Source: Hymenobacter gummosus
GTDB taxonomy: Bacteria; Bacteroidota; Bacteroidia; Cytophagales; Hymenobacteraceae
Length of the DNA stretch: 64,000 nt
Direction of reading: 5' to 3'
Assembly (NCBI RefSeq): GCF_003970915.1
Contig: NZ_RXOF01000009.1
Span: forward strand, 204,034-268,033
A model generated the notes under the pieces. That model saw only the letters and a list, made by a program, of their open reading frames with translations. It was not told where the DNA came from and did no database searches. Below, piece after piece: positions 1 through 8,067 of this stretch. The position numbers were made by a program, and so were the translations under genes. The first letter of the stretch is position 1; each line of letters begins with the position of its first letter.

Positions 1-126
1 CAGCATGGCGACCTGTACCTGCGCCTGCAGGTGGAGCTGCCCCAGCACCTGACCGACAAAGAGAAAGACCTGCTGCGCCAACTGGCCGAGCTGCGTGGCG
101 AAACCGTAGCCGCGCCTTCCGCCTAA
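1..126 (+). CDS. DnaJ/CbpA-type co-chaperone, C-terminal end only
   Basis: The reading frame is open from the first base and stops with TAA at 124-126, so only about 41 C-terminal residues are present. They read GDLYLRLQVELPQHLT followed by DKEKDLLRQLAEL, the typical end of the DnaJ/CbpA C-terminal substrate-binding domain. The next gene encodes a CbpM-like modulator, which normally pairs with CbpA, so this is more likely a CbpA-type Hsp40 than the main DnaJ. The start and the J domain lie outside the window. Confidence 0.75.
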   Translation, partial: QHGDLYLRLQVELPQHLTDKEKDLLRQLAELRGETVAAPSA

Positions 127-144
127 CAACCCGCTGCCACAACC

Positions 145-474
145 ATGCCCCACTACATCACGCTCACTTTCCGCGACTGCGCCGCCACCTACGGCCTGAG
201 CGAAGCCGCCCTGCACGAGCTGGCCGACCTGGGCTGGCTGCGCCTCAGTGCCGAAGCCCAGCAGCCCGAGCCGCTCATCGAGGACGAAGCCGACCACCTG
301 GCCCGCCTCGCCCGCCTGCACCACGAGCTGCACCTCGCCCCCGAAGGCATCGACTTGATTCTGACCATGCGCCGCCGCGTGCAGCAACTGCAGTACGAGC
401 TGACGCGCCAGGCCGCCCGCGCCGCTCAGCTCGAAGCCTGGATTCGGCGCCACCCGGCCACGGACGCGGAATAA
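145..474 (+). CDS. cbpM: CbpM-like chaperone modulator (MerR-type fold)
   Basis: A 109-residue protein that begins 18 bases after the stop of the DnaJ/CbpA gene. The N-terminal half has a MerR-like helix-turn-helix pattern (CAATYGLSEAALHELADLGW), followed by an EDEADHLARLARLHHEL helix and a C-terminal coiled-coil stretch rich in Arg, Gln and Leu at about residues 73-100. This matches CbpM, which binds the J domain of CbpA and inhibits both its co-chaperone and DNA-binding activity. The conserved pairing with the upstream gene supports the call. It is probably in the cytoplasm and translated from the same message. Confidence 0.8.
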   Translation: MPHYITLTFRDCAATYGLSEAALHELADLGWLRLSAEAQQPEPLIEDEADHLARLARLHHELHLAPEGIDLILTMRRRVQQLQYELTRQAARAAQLEAWIRRHPATDAE

Positions 475-481
475 GGAGAAG

Positions 482-934
482 ATGGATTTCGACGATTCGA
501 ATGATTTCGAGCTGGACGAGCCCCGGCGGCTGCGCGAAGCGTCCTTGCGGGCCGCGGCCCGCAGCCTCACCATACTCACCCAGGCCCTGGTGGTCAGTAT
601 CACCGACGACGAACTGCTGCTCGGGCCCTTGATGCTGGAAAACGCCTATATCGCCGAAGCCAAGCTGCGCGGCGCGCGGGCCTTCACCAACTATGGCCAA
701 CTCATGGAACAGGCCGTGCTGGTAAAGCTGGCCGTGCAGAGCCTGCAGGCCCAAACCGCTGTACTGCGCGAATTGGAGGCCGCCCAGCCGGAGCACATTC
801 GGGCCATACGCGACGAAATAGAGCAGTTCCGGCAGCAGTTTGCCGACTGGGTTAGGGGCTTCGACCCCGCTACCAACGACTACGACGACGGCTGGGGCCT
901 GTTTCCACCCCTGATTCCGCCGGCTAAAGAGTAG
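482..934 (+). CDS. hypothetical acidic helical protein, 150 aa
   Basis: Starts 7 bases after the cbpM stop, so it is likely the third gene of the co-chaperone operon. There is no signal peptide or membrane segment. The N-terminus is acidic (MDFDDSNDFELDEP) and the rest is predicted mostly helical, with a Gln/Glu/Leu-rich segment at about residues 85-125. I do not recognise a family. Position suggests a link to protein quality control, but that is guilt by association only. Its TAG stop overlaps the first unit of an 8-nt-period hairpin. Confidence 0.6.
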   Translation: MDFDDSNDFELDEPRRLREASLRAAARSLTILTQALVVSITDDELLLGPLMLENAYIAEAKLRGARAFTNYGQLMEQAVLVKLAVQSLQAQTAVLRELEAAQPEHIRAIRDEIEQFRQQFADWVRGFDPATNDYDDGWGLFPPLIPPAKE

Positions 935-998
935 GGTAAGAGGGTATGGGGGTAGGAGGGTGTGAGTTGTCAGAACGATAACTCACACCCTCTTACCC
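934..998. repeat. octamer-period hairpin, copy 1
   Basis: Left arm is four 8-nt units (GGGTAAGA, GGGTATGG, GGGTAGGA, GGGTGTGA, at 934-965), then GTTGTC-AGAAC-GATAAC as the tip, then TCACACCC and TCTTACCC at 983-998. The inner two units pair with the right arm. It lies between convergent genes and could act as a bidirectional terminator. The first base is the last base of the upstream stop codon. Confidence 0.75.
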
Positions 999-1003
999 TA
1001 AGG

Positions 1004-1738
1004 CTAATGTCCGTTCACCAGCAGGGCCAGACCGGCGCCCAGGATGGTAGCCAGCAGCTTGCGCACGTTAATCTTGTGCTCGGGGCTGACTTCGAACAGA
1101 ATGGTGGTGGACACGTGCAGGAAGTTGCCGCTCACCAGGCCCAGTAGCGCCGGGTACCAGCCGCCGTGTTGCTCCGGGTTGACGCCGGTGTAGTGGCTGG
1201 CCAGCACGCCCAACGGGGCGGCGGCGGCGAAGAGCGTCAGCCAGGGCAGTGCCTTGTTGAAGGAGCCGAGGCGCGTCACCAGCACGGCCACCAGCGCAAA
1301 GGCAGCCGGAATGTGGTGCAGGGCCACGCCCGTCAGCACCGCGTAGAAACCGCCGGGCACCTCGCCGTGCGGGTTCTGCACCAGGATGCTGCCCTCCAGG
1401 AAAGCGTGCAGCGTGAGGGAGCCCAGCAGCAGAAAGGGCACGCCCGCGTGGGCGTGCTCGGCGTGCACGTGCTGGTGGCCGTGCTCCACGCCCTGCGAAA
1501 ACAGCTCCAGCACCAGTTGCCCGAAAAAGCCCGCCAGCACGAAGTACCCCACGCGGTGCGCCGAGGTATCCAGCGCCAGCGCCTCGGGCAGCAGGTGGGT
1601 AAGCGTGAGCGTGACCAGGTAGGCCCCGCTGAAGGCCAGCAGGGGCCGCAGCCAGGTGGTATGGGCCGTCGGGACGAAGCGGGTGAGCCAGCCGGCCCCC
1701 AGCACCGCCCCAAACAGCAGCAGTAGAGCTACGAGCAT
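1004..1738 (-). CDS. ZIP family metal transporter
   Basis: A 244-residue polytopic membrane protein of the ZIP family, which moves divalent metals such as zinc into the cytoplasm. Visible family features are a HLLPE motif at residues 48-52 in one helix, a His-rich cytosolic loop at about 86-98 (EHGHQHVHAEHAH), HAFLEG at 111-116 and ALHHIPAAF at 139-147. The last two correspond to the metal-binding helices IV and V. Length fits the bacterial GufA/ZupT-like branch. ATG start at 1738 precedes a hydrophobic first helix. Actual metal specificity cannot be read from the sequence. Confidence 0.85.
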   Translation of the reverse strand: MLVALLLLFGAVLGAGWLTRFVPTAHTTWLRPLLAFSGAYLVTLTLTHLLPEALALDTSAHRVGYFVLAGFFGQLVLELFSQGVEHGHQHVHAEHAHAGVPFLLLGSLTLHAFLEGSILVQNPHGEVPGGFYAVLTGVALHHIPAAFALVAVLVTRLGSFNKALPWLTLFAAAAPLGVLASHYTGVNPEQHGGWYPALLGLVSGNFLHVSTTILFEVSPEHKINVRKLLATILGAGLALLVNGH

Positions 1739-1787
1739 GGGACTACAAACCCGGCCGGCCCCGTTTAGGTTTGGGCCGGCGGCGGGC

Positions 1788-2537
1788 TTATTTCTTGAGG
1801 ATAAAAATCATGCGGGGGCTTTCCTCCTCCACGTACGGGCGCAGGTCGTAGTCGCCCAGCACCTCGCCCAGCCGCAGCCCGGCCAGGTAGAAGTACTCCC
1901 GAAACCGCTCTATGCTCAGGGCGCGCACCCGTTCCTGAAAATGCTGCGCCTGCCCCTCCCGGTCCACAAACCGAATGTCCTTCACGACGAAGTCCCGGTC
2001 GAGGTGACGGTGCAGCTCAAAGGTGATGCCGTCGACCTCCTTGGTTTCGTGCGCCACCAGCTCCCCGATGGTCCGGTCGGTGTTCATGAAGTCGATAACC
2101 AGCTTGCCCCCGTACTGCAGCGCGTCGGCGGCGTTGCGCAGGGCTACCACGTTTTCGGCTTCTTCGTCGAAGTAGCCGAAGGAAGTGAACAGGTTCAGGA
2201 TGAAGTCGAACCGGCCGTAGGGCAGCGGGGCGCGCATGTCGTGCACGTGGAAGTGCAGCCGCTCGTTTTCGTGCTGCCGGGCCGCGTCGATGCTTTCCGG
2301 CGACAAGTCGATGCCCGTCACGTCGAAGCCCTGCGCGTTCAGGTAAATGGCGTGGCGGCCCCGGCCGCAGGCCAGGTCCAGCAGCCGCTCCTTGGGCTTG
2401 GGGTGCAGGCGACGCAGCAGGTTGTCGAGGAAGAAGCGCGCCTCGTCCTGGTCGCGGTTGTGGTAGAGCAGGTGGTAGTACGGCGAATCGAACCACGTAC
2501 TAAACCATTCCGGCGAGTGAGCGGAAGACGGCAGCAT
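1788..2537 (-). CDS. class I SAM-dependent methyltransferase
   Basis: 249 residues from the ATG at 2537; a longer upstream frame exists but its extra 26 residues look non-coding. Motif I is LLDLACGRG at residues 52-60 and the acidic residue that binds the SAM ribose is in GIDLSP near residue 77. A DMRAPLPYGRFDFILNLF segment corresponds to motifs II/III. The substrate is unknown. It ends 49 bases downstream of the ZIP gene start and is transcribed in the same direction, so the two may be co-transcribed. Confidence 0.8.
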   Translation of the reverse strand: MLPSSAHSPEWFSTWFDSPYYHLLYHNRDQDEARFFLDNLLRRLHPKPKERLLDLACGRGRHAIYLNAQGFDVTGIDLSPESIDAARQHENERLHFHVHDMRAPLPYGRFDFILNLFTSFGYFDEEAENVVALRNAADALQYGGKLVIDFMNTDRTIGELVAHETKEVDGITFELHRHLDRDFVVKDIRFVDREGQAQHFQERVRALSIERFREYFYLAGLRLGEVLGDYDLRPYVEEESPRMIFILKK

Positions 2538-2704
2538 AGGTTTGGCGGGGCAACAGGCGTAGTAGGGGCGGGGCAGAACCGCAAGTAAGCAGAAAACCAC
2601 CGTCGGCCCCCACACCTGACGCGGGCGCCCCGGCGCAGCGGCTGGCTGGGGGCCAGCCCCGTGCCGGGGCGCGCGGGCAGCTGAGAAACCGGTCGGCCCG
2701 GTGC

Positions 2705-3070
2705 CTACTCGTGCGTTTTGCCGTCGTGGTCGTTGTTCAGGTCGTGCTGGGTGGCGCCTTCAGCGGCGGCTTCCTCCGCGTTGGCCGAGGTCGACTGCTC
2801 CGCCGACGGCTTGTCGGGTTGGCCTTCGGCGGCCTTGAAGGTCTGCGGCACGGCGTGGTTCTGGCTGGCGGGCTCGGCTACCGCGCCGCCTTTGTGCTGG
2901 CTGGGCGCGTCGGTGGCCAGGTCGAAGTTGTCCGACTCGCGGGTGCCGGGCGGCACCGAGTCCACGGATACTTTCTTGTCGTCGCGCCAGTCGGAGGGCT
3001 CGGCGCTGCACGAGGCCAGGGCCAGCGTAGCCACGGCGGCCAGGCCCAGAACGAGTTTGTTGGAGGTCAT
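2705..3070 (-). CDS. small hypothetical lipoprotein, 121 aa
   Basis: Start chosen at the ATG at 3070, which gives a clean lipoprotein signal: MTSNKLVLGLAAVATLALAS followed by Cys21. The mature part is low-complexity, polar and acidic, with Asp, Glu, Ala and Gln, and ends DLNNDHDGKTHE. Nothing suggests an enzymatic domain; it is probably an envelope-anchored disordered protein. No family recognised. Confidence 0.6.
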   Translation of the reverse strand: MTSNKLVLGLAAVATLALASCSAEPSDWRDDKKVSVDSVPPGTRESDNFDLATDAPSQHKGGAVAEPASQNHAVPQTFKAAEGQPDKPSAEQSTSANAEEAAAEGATQHDLNNDHDGKTHE

Positions 3071-3122
3071 ATCAGGAAAGCGAAGAAGTTTCTCGAATGC
3101 GAAGTACGGACAAAACCGCGGT

Positions 3123-3767
3123 TTAGGCGGCCTTGGGCGCGTCATTGGTCCCGGCAGCGGCGGCTGGCAGCAGGTTTTTGCGGCGCAGCAGGTTCTCGAA
3201 CATGGTTAAGTCCTTGGGCGCGTTGAAGATGCGCGTGGGCACGTGGATGAACACCGGCACCCACATCAGCTTGCTCAGCCACAGGCGCCAGGTGGGCAGC
3301 TGCCCGGTCAGGTCGGGCTGGCGCATGTCGAGGAAGTAGGCGTCCTTGTCGCGGCGCACCCGCTCGATGTGGCTCCACTCCATGCCGCGGGGCTGGTCCT
3401 TCTCGTTGGCGCGCATCAGGATGTAGCGCGGGTCGAATTCGTAGCTCACGCGCTCAAACAGCACCTTCGACTCGCCCATCTGCGTGACGCCCGTTACCTG
3501 GGCCGAGCGCAGCAGCACGAACAGCAGGGCCACCACGAAGGCCCCCGCAATCCACCACCACGAAAAGCTGATCAGCGCCGGCAACGACAGTACCACCAGC
3601 GGAATCAGGGCCTGCCACCAGTCGCGCTTCCAGATTTGCGTCAGCGCCATGCGGGTGTAGGTGTCCTTGTCGAGCTGGTACTTCTTGGTGCGCACGGCCA
3701 GCGGCGAAGGCTGCGGCTGCTGGACGAACTGACGACCCGCGCCACCGCGGGAAATGGGAGGTTGCAT
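3123..3767 (-). CDS. YcxB-like membrane protein, 214 aa
   Basis: After a polar N-terminus of about 50 residues there are two adjacent hydrophobic segments, about 52-69 and 70-88. A soluble C-terminal part follows with VSYEFDPRYILMRANEKDQPRGMEWSHIERVRRDKDAYFL in two pieces around residues 105-145. This order, two helices then a small beta-rich domain containing W-S-x-I and D-x-Y-F-L, resembles the YcxB-like proteins of unknown function. The similarity is by eye, so the family assignment is tentative. Confidence 0.6.
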   Translation of the reverse strand: MQPPISRGGAGRQFVQQPQPSPLAVRTKKYQLDKDTYTRMALTQIWKRDWWQALIPLVVLSLPALISFSWWWIAGAFVVALLFVLLRSAQVTGVTQMGESKVLFERVSYEFDPRYILMRANEKDQPRGMEWSHIERVRRDKDAYFLDMRQPDLTGQLPTWRLWLSKLMWVPVFIHVPTRIFNAPKDLTMFENLLRRKNLLPAAAAGTNDAPKAA

Positions 3768-3776
3768 GGTGGTTAT

Positions 3777-3864
3777 GAATGGCTAAATGGCTTAACTGTT
3801 AAATGGCTGGTCGTTCAAGCGTCAGAACAATCAACCATTTAGCCATTTGGCAATTTGACAATCT
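3777..3864. repeat. octamer-period hairpin, copy 2
   Basis: Left arm units GAATGGCT, AAATGGCT, TAACTGTT, AAATGGCT and GGTCGTTC (3777-3816), an 8-nt tip, then GAACAATC, AACCATTT, AGCCATTT, GGCAATTT and GACAATCT (3825-3864). The units keep an exact 8-base step on both sides. The last unit touches the nadC stop codon, so the hairpin would form immediately after nadC translation ends. Confidence 0.7.
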
Positions 3865-4736
3865 TAAAACGCTTTCAGGCTCAAATCCAGAATGTTGGCG
3901 GAGTGCGTGAGGGCGCCGACGGAAATGTAGTCGACGCCGGTTTCGGCTACTTCGCGGATGGTGTGCTCGGTGATGCCGCCCGACGCCTCGGCGGGGAAGC
4001 GCCCGTCGATGATGGTCAGGGCCTCGCGCATGGTGTCGGGCTTCATGTTGTCGAGCATGATGCGGTCCACGCCGCCGGCCTCCGCCGCCTGCCGGACTTC
4101 CTCCAGCGTGCGGGTTTCGATGACGATGGGCAACTGCCGCCCGAGCTGCTGCAGGTACCGCTGCGTGGCCTCGATGGCGGGCTTGATGCCGCCGGCGTAG
4201 TCCACGTGGTTGTCCTTGAGCATGATCATGTCGAACAGGCCGAAGCGGTGGTTCACGCCGCCGCCGATGAGCACGGCCCACTTCTCGCAGAGGCGGAAAT
4301 TGGGCGTGGTCTTGCGGGTGTCGAGCAGCTTGGCCCGGGTGCCGGTCAGCAGGTTGGTCAGGTTGGCCGTTTTGGTGGCAATGCCGCTCATGCGCTGCAT
4401 GCAGTTGAGCACCAGGCGCTCGGCCGTGAGGATGCTGCGGGCTGGGCCTTCCACCGTCAGGGCCACGTCGCCGTGCTTCACGCGGCTGCCGTCGGGCAGC
4501 AGCACCGTCACCGTCAAGGCCGGATCGACCTGGTGAAAAATCAGCTCGGCCAGCTGCACGCCGGCCAGCACGCCCTCATCTTTTACCAGCAGGCGGGCCT
4601 GCTTGCGGGCCTCGGCGGGCACGCCGGCCAGGGACGAATGGTCGCCGTCGCCCACGTCTTCGGCCAGAGCTGCTTGGATAAAGCCCTGCAGGGCTTCGGG
4701 CGTCAGGTACGGGGCGGGAAAGGACGAATTTTGCAC
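3864..4736 (-). CDS. nadC: nicotinate-nucleotide pyrophosphorylase (carboxylating)
   Basis: Quinolinate phosphoribosyltransferase, which turns quinolinate and PRPP into nicotinate mononucleotide, CO2 and pyrophosphate in de novo NAD synthesis. Seen motifs: LAEDVGDGDHSSL near the N-terminus, RKTTPNFR, IGGGVNHRFGL, the LKDNH lysine segment and EASGGIT near the end. From the GTG at 4736 the protein is 290 residues, the usual family length. That GTG is only 4 bases downstream of a strong promoter -7 box, so a longer protein is unlikely and the message is probably leaderless. Confidence 0.88.
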   Translation of the reverse strand: MQNSSFPAPYLTPEALQGFIQAALAEDVGDGDHSSLAGVPAEARKQARLLVKDEGVLAGVQLAELIFHQVDPALTVTVLLPDGSRVKHGDVALTVEGPARSILTAERLVLNCMQRMSGIATKTANLTNLLTGTRAKLLDTRKTTPNFRLCEKWAVLIGGGVNHRFGLFDMIMLKDNHVDYAGGIKPAIEATQRYLQQLGRQLPIVIETRTLEEVRQAAEAGGVDRIMLDNMKPDTMREALTIIDGRFPAEASGGITEHTIREVAETGVDYISVGALTHSANILDLSLKAF

Positions 4737-4740
4737 GGGT

Positions 4741-4749
4741 GCAAAAATA
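4741..4749 (-). promoter_or_regulatory. nadC promoter, -7 box
   Basis: Reads TATTTTTGC on the minus strand, an exact match to the Bacteroidota TAnnTTTGC box. Only 4 bases separate it from the nadC GTG start, implying a leaderless transcript. Confidence 0.65.
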
Positions 4750-4830
4750 GGAAAAGGCCCCGACTTAAAGTCGGGACCTAGACCGAAGGAAGGAGGCGGA
4801 AACAAAAGAAAAAGTAGCGGTTCAGCTCAT

Positions 4831-5229
4831 CTACTCGTGGTTAAAATCGATGGTGTCGATCTGCTGACCGCCCTGCACGGGCTTCAGCTTGATGTAGACG
4901 CGGTAGCTGCCGCTCTTGCCGGCGTAGCGCCCGATGGCATACTTGATGCCGCCGGTGGAGGAGCCCTGGTGCACCAGCTCGAAGGTGGCGGGGGAGTTCT
5001 TGGCGAAGAAATCCTTCAGCACAAACTCGGCCTGGGTAGCGCTGTAGCTCTGCTTTTCGCCGTCGAAGCCAATCTCCACCGCACCGCCAAAGTACTGGGA
5101 GACAGCCCGGGACGAGCCGTTTTGCATGGCCGAGCGCACCGCCGCGAACGGGTCGCTTTGGGCATGGACCGCCGGGGCCAGCAGGGCCAGGCTCAGCACG
5201 GTCAGCGCTCGGAGTAATAATCGTTTCAT
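4831..5229 (-). CDS. DUF4783 family exported protein
   Basis: 132 residues from the ATG at 5229. The N-terminus is a Sec signal peptide (MKRLLLRALTVLSLALLAPAVHAQ) with a likely cut after HAQ. The mature domain, with SRAVSQYFGGAVEIGF, VLKDFFAKNSPATF and YRVYIKLKP, fits DUF4783, a small NTF2-like periplasmic fold common in Bacteroidota. Function is unknown. It lies upstream of nadC on the same strand; the nadC promoter in between suggests nadC is also expressed independently. Confidence 0.75.
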   Translation of the reverse strand: MKRLLLRALTVLSLALLAPAVHAQSDPFAAVRSAMQNGSSRAVSQYFGGAVEIGFDGEKQSYSATQAEFVLKDFFAKNSPATFELVHQGSSTGGIKYAIGRYAGKSGSYRVYIKLKPVQGGQQIDTIDFNHE

Positions 5230-5258
5230 GGGTACGCGGGGTTGCAGCGGGCGTGTAG

Positions 5259-5267
5259 CCAAAATTA
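5259..5267 (-). promoter_or_regulatory. promoter -7 box for the DUF4783 gene
   Basis: TAATTTTGG on the minus strand, one base off the Bacteroidota consensus, about 30 bases upstream of the ATG. It shares the divergent spacer with the gpmI promoter. Confidence 0.45.
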
Positions 5268-5359
5268 TGCCAATCCAGTACGGAAAGCCCGCGGCGGCGG
5301 TTCGGAGCCAACGCGTCCAAAATAGTAAATCAGGGCCGGTTTCGCAGCACGCTAGCCCC

Positions 5360-5368
5360 TATCTTTGC
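5360..5368 (+). promoter_or_regulatory. gpmI promoter, -7 box
   Basis: TATCTTTGC, an exact consensus match, with a TTTC about 19 bases upstream as a possible -33 element. The gap to the gpmI ATG at 5373 is 4 bases, the same as for nadC and galK. Confidence 0.65.
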
Positions 5369-5372
5369 GAGC

Positions 5373-6914
5373 ATGAATAAACCGGTACTGTTGGTAATCC
5401 TTGATGGGTGGGGTTTGGGCACCAACCCGGCCGTGTCGGCCATTGCCGCCGCCAAGACTCCCTTCGTGGATTCGCTTTTCCAGCGCTTCCCGAACAGCCG
5501 CCTGCAGGCTTCGGGCGAAGCCGTGGGCCTGCCCGACGGGCAGATGGGCAACTCCGAGGTTGGCCACATGAACCTGGGCGCCGGCCGCGTGGTGTACCAG
5601 GATCTGGTGCGCATCAACAAGGCCGTGCGGGAGCGGAAGCTCGGCACCGTGCCCGCGCTCAAGCAGGCCTTTGAGTACCTGCGCCAGAACCCGGACAAGA
5701 ACCTGCACCTGATGGGCCTGCTTTCGGACGGCGGCGTGCACTCCCACATCGAGCACCTGAAGGCCCTGTGCACCCTGGCCCACGACGAGGACGTGCACCG
5801 CGTATTCATCCACGCCTTCACCGACGGCCGCGACACCGACCCCAAGGCCGGCGTGCGCTACGTCAACGACCTGGAGCAGCACCTGCAGCACGGGGCCAGC
5901 GGCAAGATTGCCTCCATCGTGGGGCGCTACTACGCCATGGACCGCGACAACCGCTGGGAGCGGGTGCAGGTGGCCTACGACTTGCTGGTCAACGGCAAGG
6001 GGCAGCGCTGCACCAACCTCATCGGGGCCATGCTGGACTCCTATAAGGCCGGCGTGACCGACGAATTCCTCAAGCCGCTGGTGAAAACCGGCTCCGACGA
6101 CCAGCCGCTGGCTACCATCAAGGACGGCGACGTGGTCATCTGCTTTAACTTCCGCACCGACCGCGGCCGCGAAATCACGCAGGCGCTGACCCAGCAGGAC
6201 TTCCATGCCTTTAATATGCACCGGCTGAACCTGCACTACCTCACCATGACCAACTACGACGCGACGTTCGTGGGGGTGCAGCCGATTTTCGACAAGGACA
6301 ACCTGGAGCACACGCTCGGGCAGGTGCTGGCCGAAAACGGGAAAAAGCAGATACGTATTGCCGAAACCGAGAAGTACCCGCACGTGACGTTCTTCTTCTC
6401 GGGCGGCCGCGAAGCCGAGTTCGAGGGCGAAAAACGCATCCTGCGCAACTCACCCAAGGTGGCCACCTACGATTTGCAGCCCGAAATGAGTGCCTACGAG
6501 CTGCGCGACGCGCTGGTGCCCGAGCTGCAGCAGCGCACGGCCGACTTCGTGGTGCTGAACTTCGCCAACCCCGACATGGTGGGCCACACCGGCGTGTTTG
6601 AGGCCGCCGTGAAGGCCGTGGAAGCCGTGGACGAGTGCGCCAACGCCGTGGTTTCGGCGGCGCTGGAAGCGGGTTACGCCAGCATCATCATTGCCGACCA
6701 CGGCAACGCCGACATCATGGTAAACGAGGACGGCACGCCCAACACGGCCCATACCACCAACCTGGTGCCCTGCATCCTGGCCGACAACGACTACCAGGGC
6801 AAGCTGGCCGACGGTAAGCTGGGCGACATTGCCCCCACCGTGCTGGCCTTGATGGGCATTCCGCAGCCCGCCGAAATGACCGGCGAATCCCTGCTGCGCC
6901 CCGCCAATGCGTAA
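5373..6914 (+). CDS. gpmI: 2,3-bisphosphoglycerate-independent phosphoglycerate mutase
   Basis: 513 residues, the normal size for iPGM. It interconverts 3- and 2-phosphoglycerate in glycolysis and gluconeogenesis. Seen are the N-terminal LLVILDGWG metal-binding Asp, the phosphorylated Ser in MGNSEVGHMNLGAG, the DGRDTDP and GRYYAMDRDNRWER substrate loops, and the C-terminal metal site residues in NPDMVGHTG, ADHGNAD and AHTTNLVP. The start is fixed by a promoter box 4 bases upstream. The last 8 bases overlap the next gene, suggesting translational coupling. Confidence 0.95.
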   Translation: MNKPVLLVILDGWGLGTNPAVSAIAAAKTPFVDSLFQRFPNSRLQASGEAVGLPDGQMGNSEVGHMNLGAGRVVYQDLVRINKAVRERKLGTVPALKQAFEYLRQNPDKNLHLMGLLSDGGVHSHIEHLKALCTLAHDEDVHRVFIHAFTDGRDTDPKAGVRYVNDLEQHLQHGASGKIASIVGRYYAMDRDNRWERVQVAYDLLVNGKGQRCTNLIGAMLDSYKAGVTDEFLKPLVKTGSDDQPLATIKDGDVVICFNFRTDRGREITQALTQQDFHAFNMHRLNLHYLTMTNYDATFVGVQPIFDKDNLEHTLGQVLAENGKKQIRIAETEKYPHVTFFFSGGREAEFEGEKRILRNSPKVATYDLQPEMSAYELRDALVPELQQRTADFVVLNFANPDMVGHTGVFEAAVKAVEAVDECANAVVSAALEAGYASIIIADHGNADIMVNEDGTPNTAHTTNLVPCILADNDYQGKLADGKLGDIAPTVLALMGIPQPAEMTGESLLRPANA

Positions 6915-7506
6915 GCTCGCCGGGCTCCGGCTCCACGCAGCGGCGCTGATTCTGCTCCTCGGGGGCGGAGTTGGCGCCGCTTGCTCGTCGGGCGACGCCG
7001 GGGAGCGGCCCGCCCGGCGCCCGGCCGGCTACTTCGACGCGCCCGCCCTGCTCGACGCGCAGGTGCGGCAGCTAGAGCAGCAGCGCCCGGTGCTGGAAAA
7101 GCAGGTGCGCCTGCGCGACGGGAAGCAGGAAACGGTGCGCCTCTCCCTGCCCGATTGGGCCGACGAGCTGCAGCTGTTCTACCAGGCCGACATCAACAAG
7201 CCCGCCCTGCGCGGCGCTTACGAGGTGCAGACCACCGACTCGGCCGGCCTGACGCGCCGCGTGTACCGCCGCCACACTGAGGTAGACCACCCCGTGACGG
7301 AGCTGACCGTGCTGCAAAGCGGCCCGACGGTGCGGGAGCTGCGCGCTACCGTAGACCAAGCCAATCCGCTGTTCTTCTCCGGCAAGCGCCTGCACCTGCG
7401 CTTCGGCCCCGATGGCGCGCTGAGCAGCTACGAAGTGCTGGGCCGGCAGAAGCTGGTGGGCTTCGATACCACGCGCTACGTGGCGCGCGGGCGGGTAGTG
7501 CGGTAA
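6907..7506 (+). CDS. hypothetical lipoprotein, 199 aa
   Basis: Overlaps the gpmI stop by 8 bases. The N-terminus has a hydrophobic core and a lipobox ending at Cys26 (GGGVGAAC). The mature protein has a charged helical part (QVRQLEQQRPVLEKQVRLRDGK) and a later beta-rich part (RVYRRHTEVDHPVTELTVL, LHLRFGPDGALSSYEVLG). No family recognised; it looks like an envelope lipoprotein expressed with gpmI and the next membrane gene. Confidence 0.65.
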   Translation: MRKLAGLRLHAAALILLLGGGVGAACSSGDAGERPARRPAGYFDAPALLDAQVRQLEQQRPVLEKQVRLRDGKQETVRLSLPDWADELQLFYQADINKPALRGAYEVQTTDSAGLTRRVYRRHTEVDHPVTELTVLQSGPTVRELRATVDQANPLFFSGKRLHLRFGPDGALSSYEVLGRQKLVGFDTTRYVARGRVVR

Positions 7507-7529
7507 ACCCGCCCTCAACGGCCGCTGCG

Positions 7530-8060
7530 GTGCTCCAGCAACTCCTGACCGGGGCGTATTCCGTCCTTAGTTACTACCTGCTGCTGCTGGGGCTGCTTGG
7601 TTTGTATGCGTGGCGGCGCCCCGCGTCCGGCCGTCGGCTGCTGAGCGGCCTCAATCTGCTGACGGCTGCGGCCGGGCTGCTGAGCCTGGTAAGCTGGGGG
7701 TATGAGCTGTGGAGTGGCTGGCACGGTCAGGATGAGTTTGAGCAGTACGCCCTCCTCAACCGGGCGACCGGGCCTTATTGGTGGGCCTACTGGGGGATGC
7801 TGCTGCCCTACCTCGGCAGCCAAGGCTTCTGGTGGCCTGGGCCGCGCCGCAGTTGGTGCTGGTCGGTGGGCTACGCGCTGGGGGGGCTGCTGCTGCCGGT
7901 GCTGGAACGGCTGCTCGTGGTGCTGACGGGCATGCACCGGGACTACCTGCCGTCCAGCTGGGCTATGTTCACGCCCGGCATGTCGCTGCAGTGGGCTTTG
8001 GGCCTGCTGGCCTTGGGGCTACTGCTGGGGCTGCGGCCGTGGCGGCGCCAAACGCCCTGA
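7530..8060 (+). CDS. hypothetical polytopic membrane protein, 176 aa
   Basis: GTG start at 7530, 23 bases after the preceding lipoprotein gene. Four hydrophobic segments are visible: about 8-27, 38-57, 83-102 and 145-165. The aromatic-rich loops (WSGWHGQDEFEQY, PYWWAYWG) sit between them. Its stop is 7 bases from the stop of the convergent next gene. No family recognised; probably an inner-membrane protein co-transcribed with gpmI. Confidence 0.6.
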   Translation: MLQQLLTGAYSVLSYYLLLLGLLGLYAWRRPASGRRLLSGLNLLTAAAGLLSLVSWGYELWSGWHGQDEFEQYALLNRATGPYWWAYWGMLLPYLGSQGFWWPGPRRSWCWSVGYALGGLLLPVLERLLVVLTGMHRDYLPSSWAMFTPGMSLQWALGLLALGLLLGLRPWRRQTP

Positions 8061-8067
8061 TGCGACG

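Noticed and set aside
4761-4778. Short palindrome CCCGACTTAAAGTCGGG upstream of nadC
   Set aside because: Only about 8 bp per arm, single occurrence noticed; could be an operator or the trace of a terminator, but nothing supports either.
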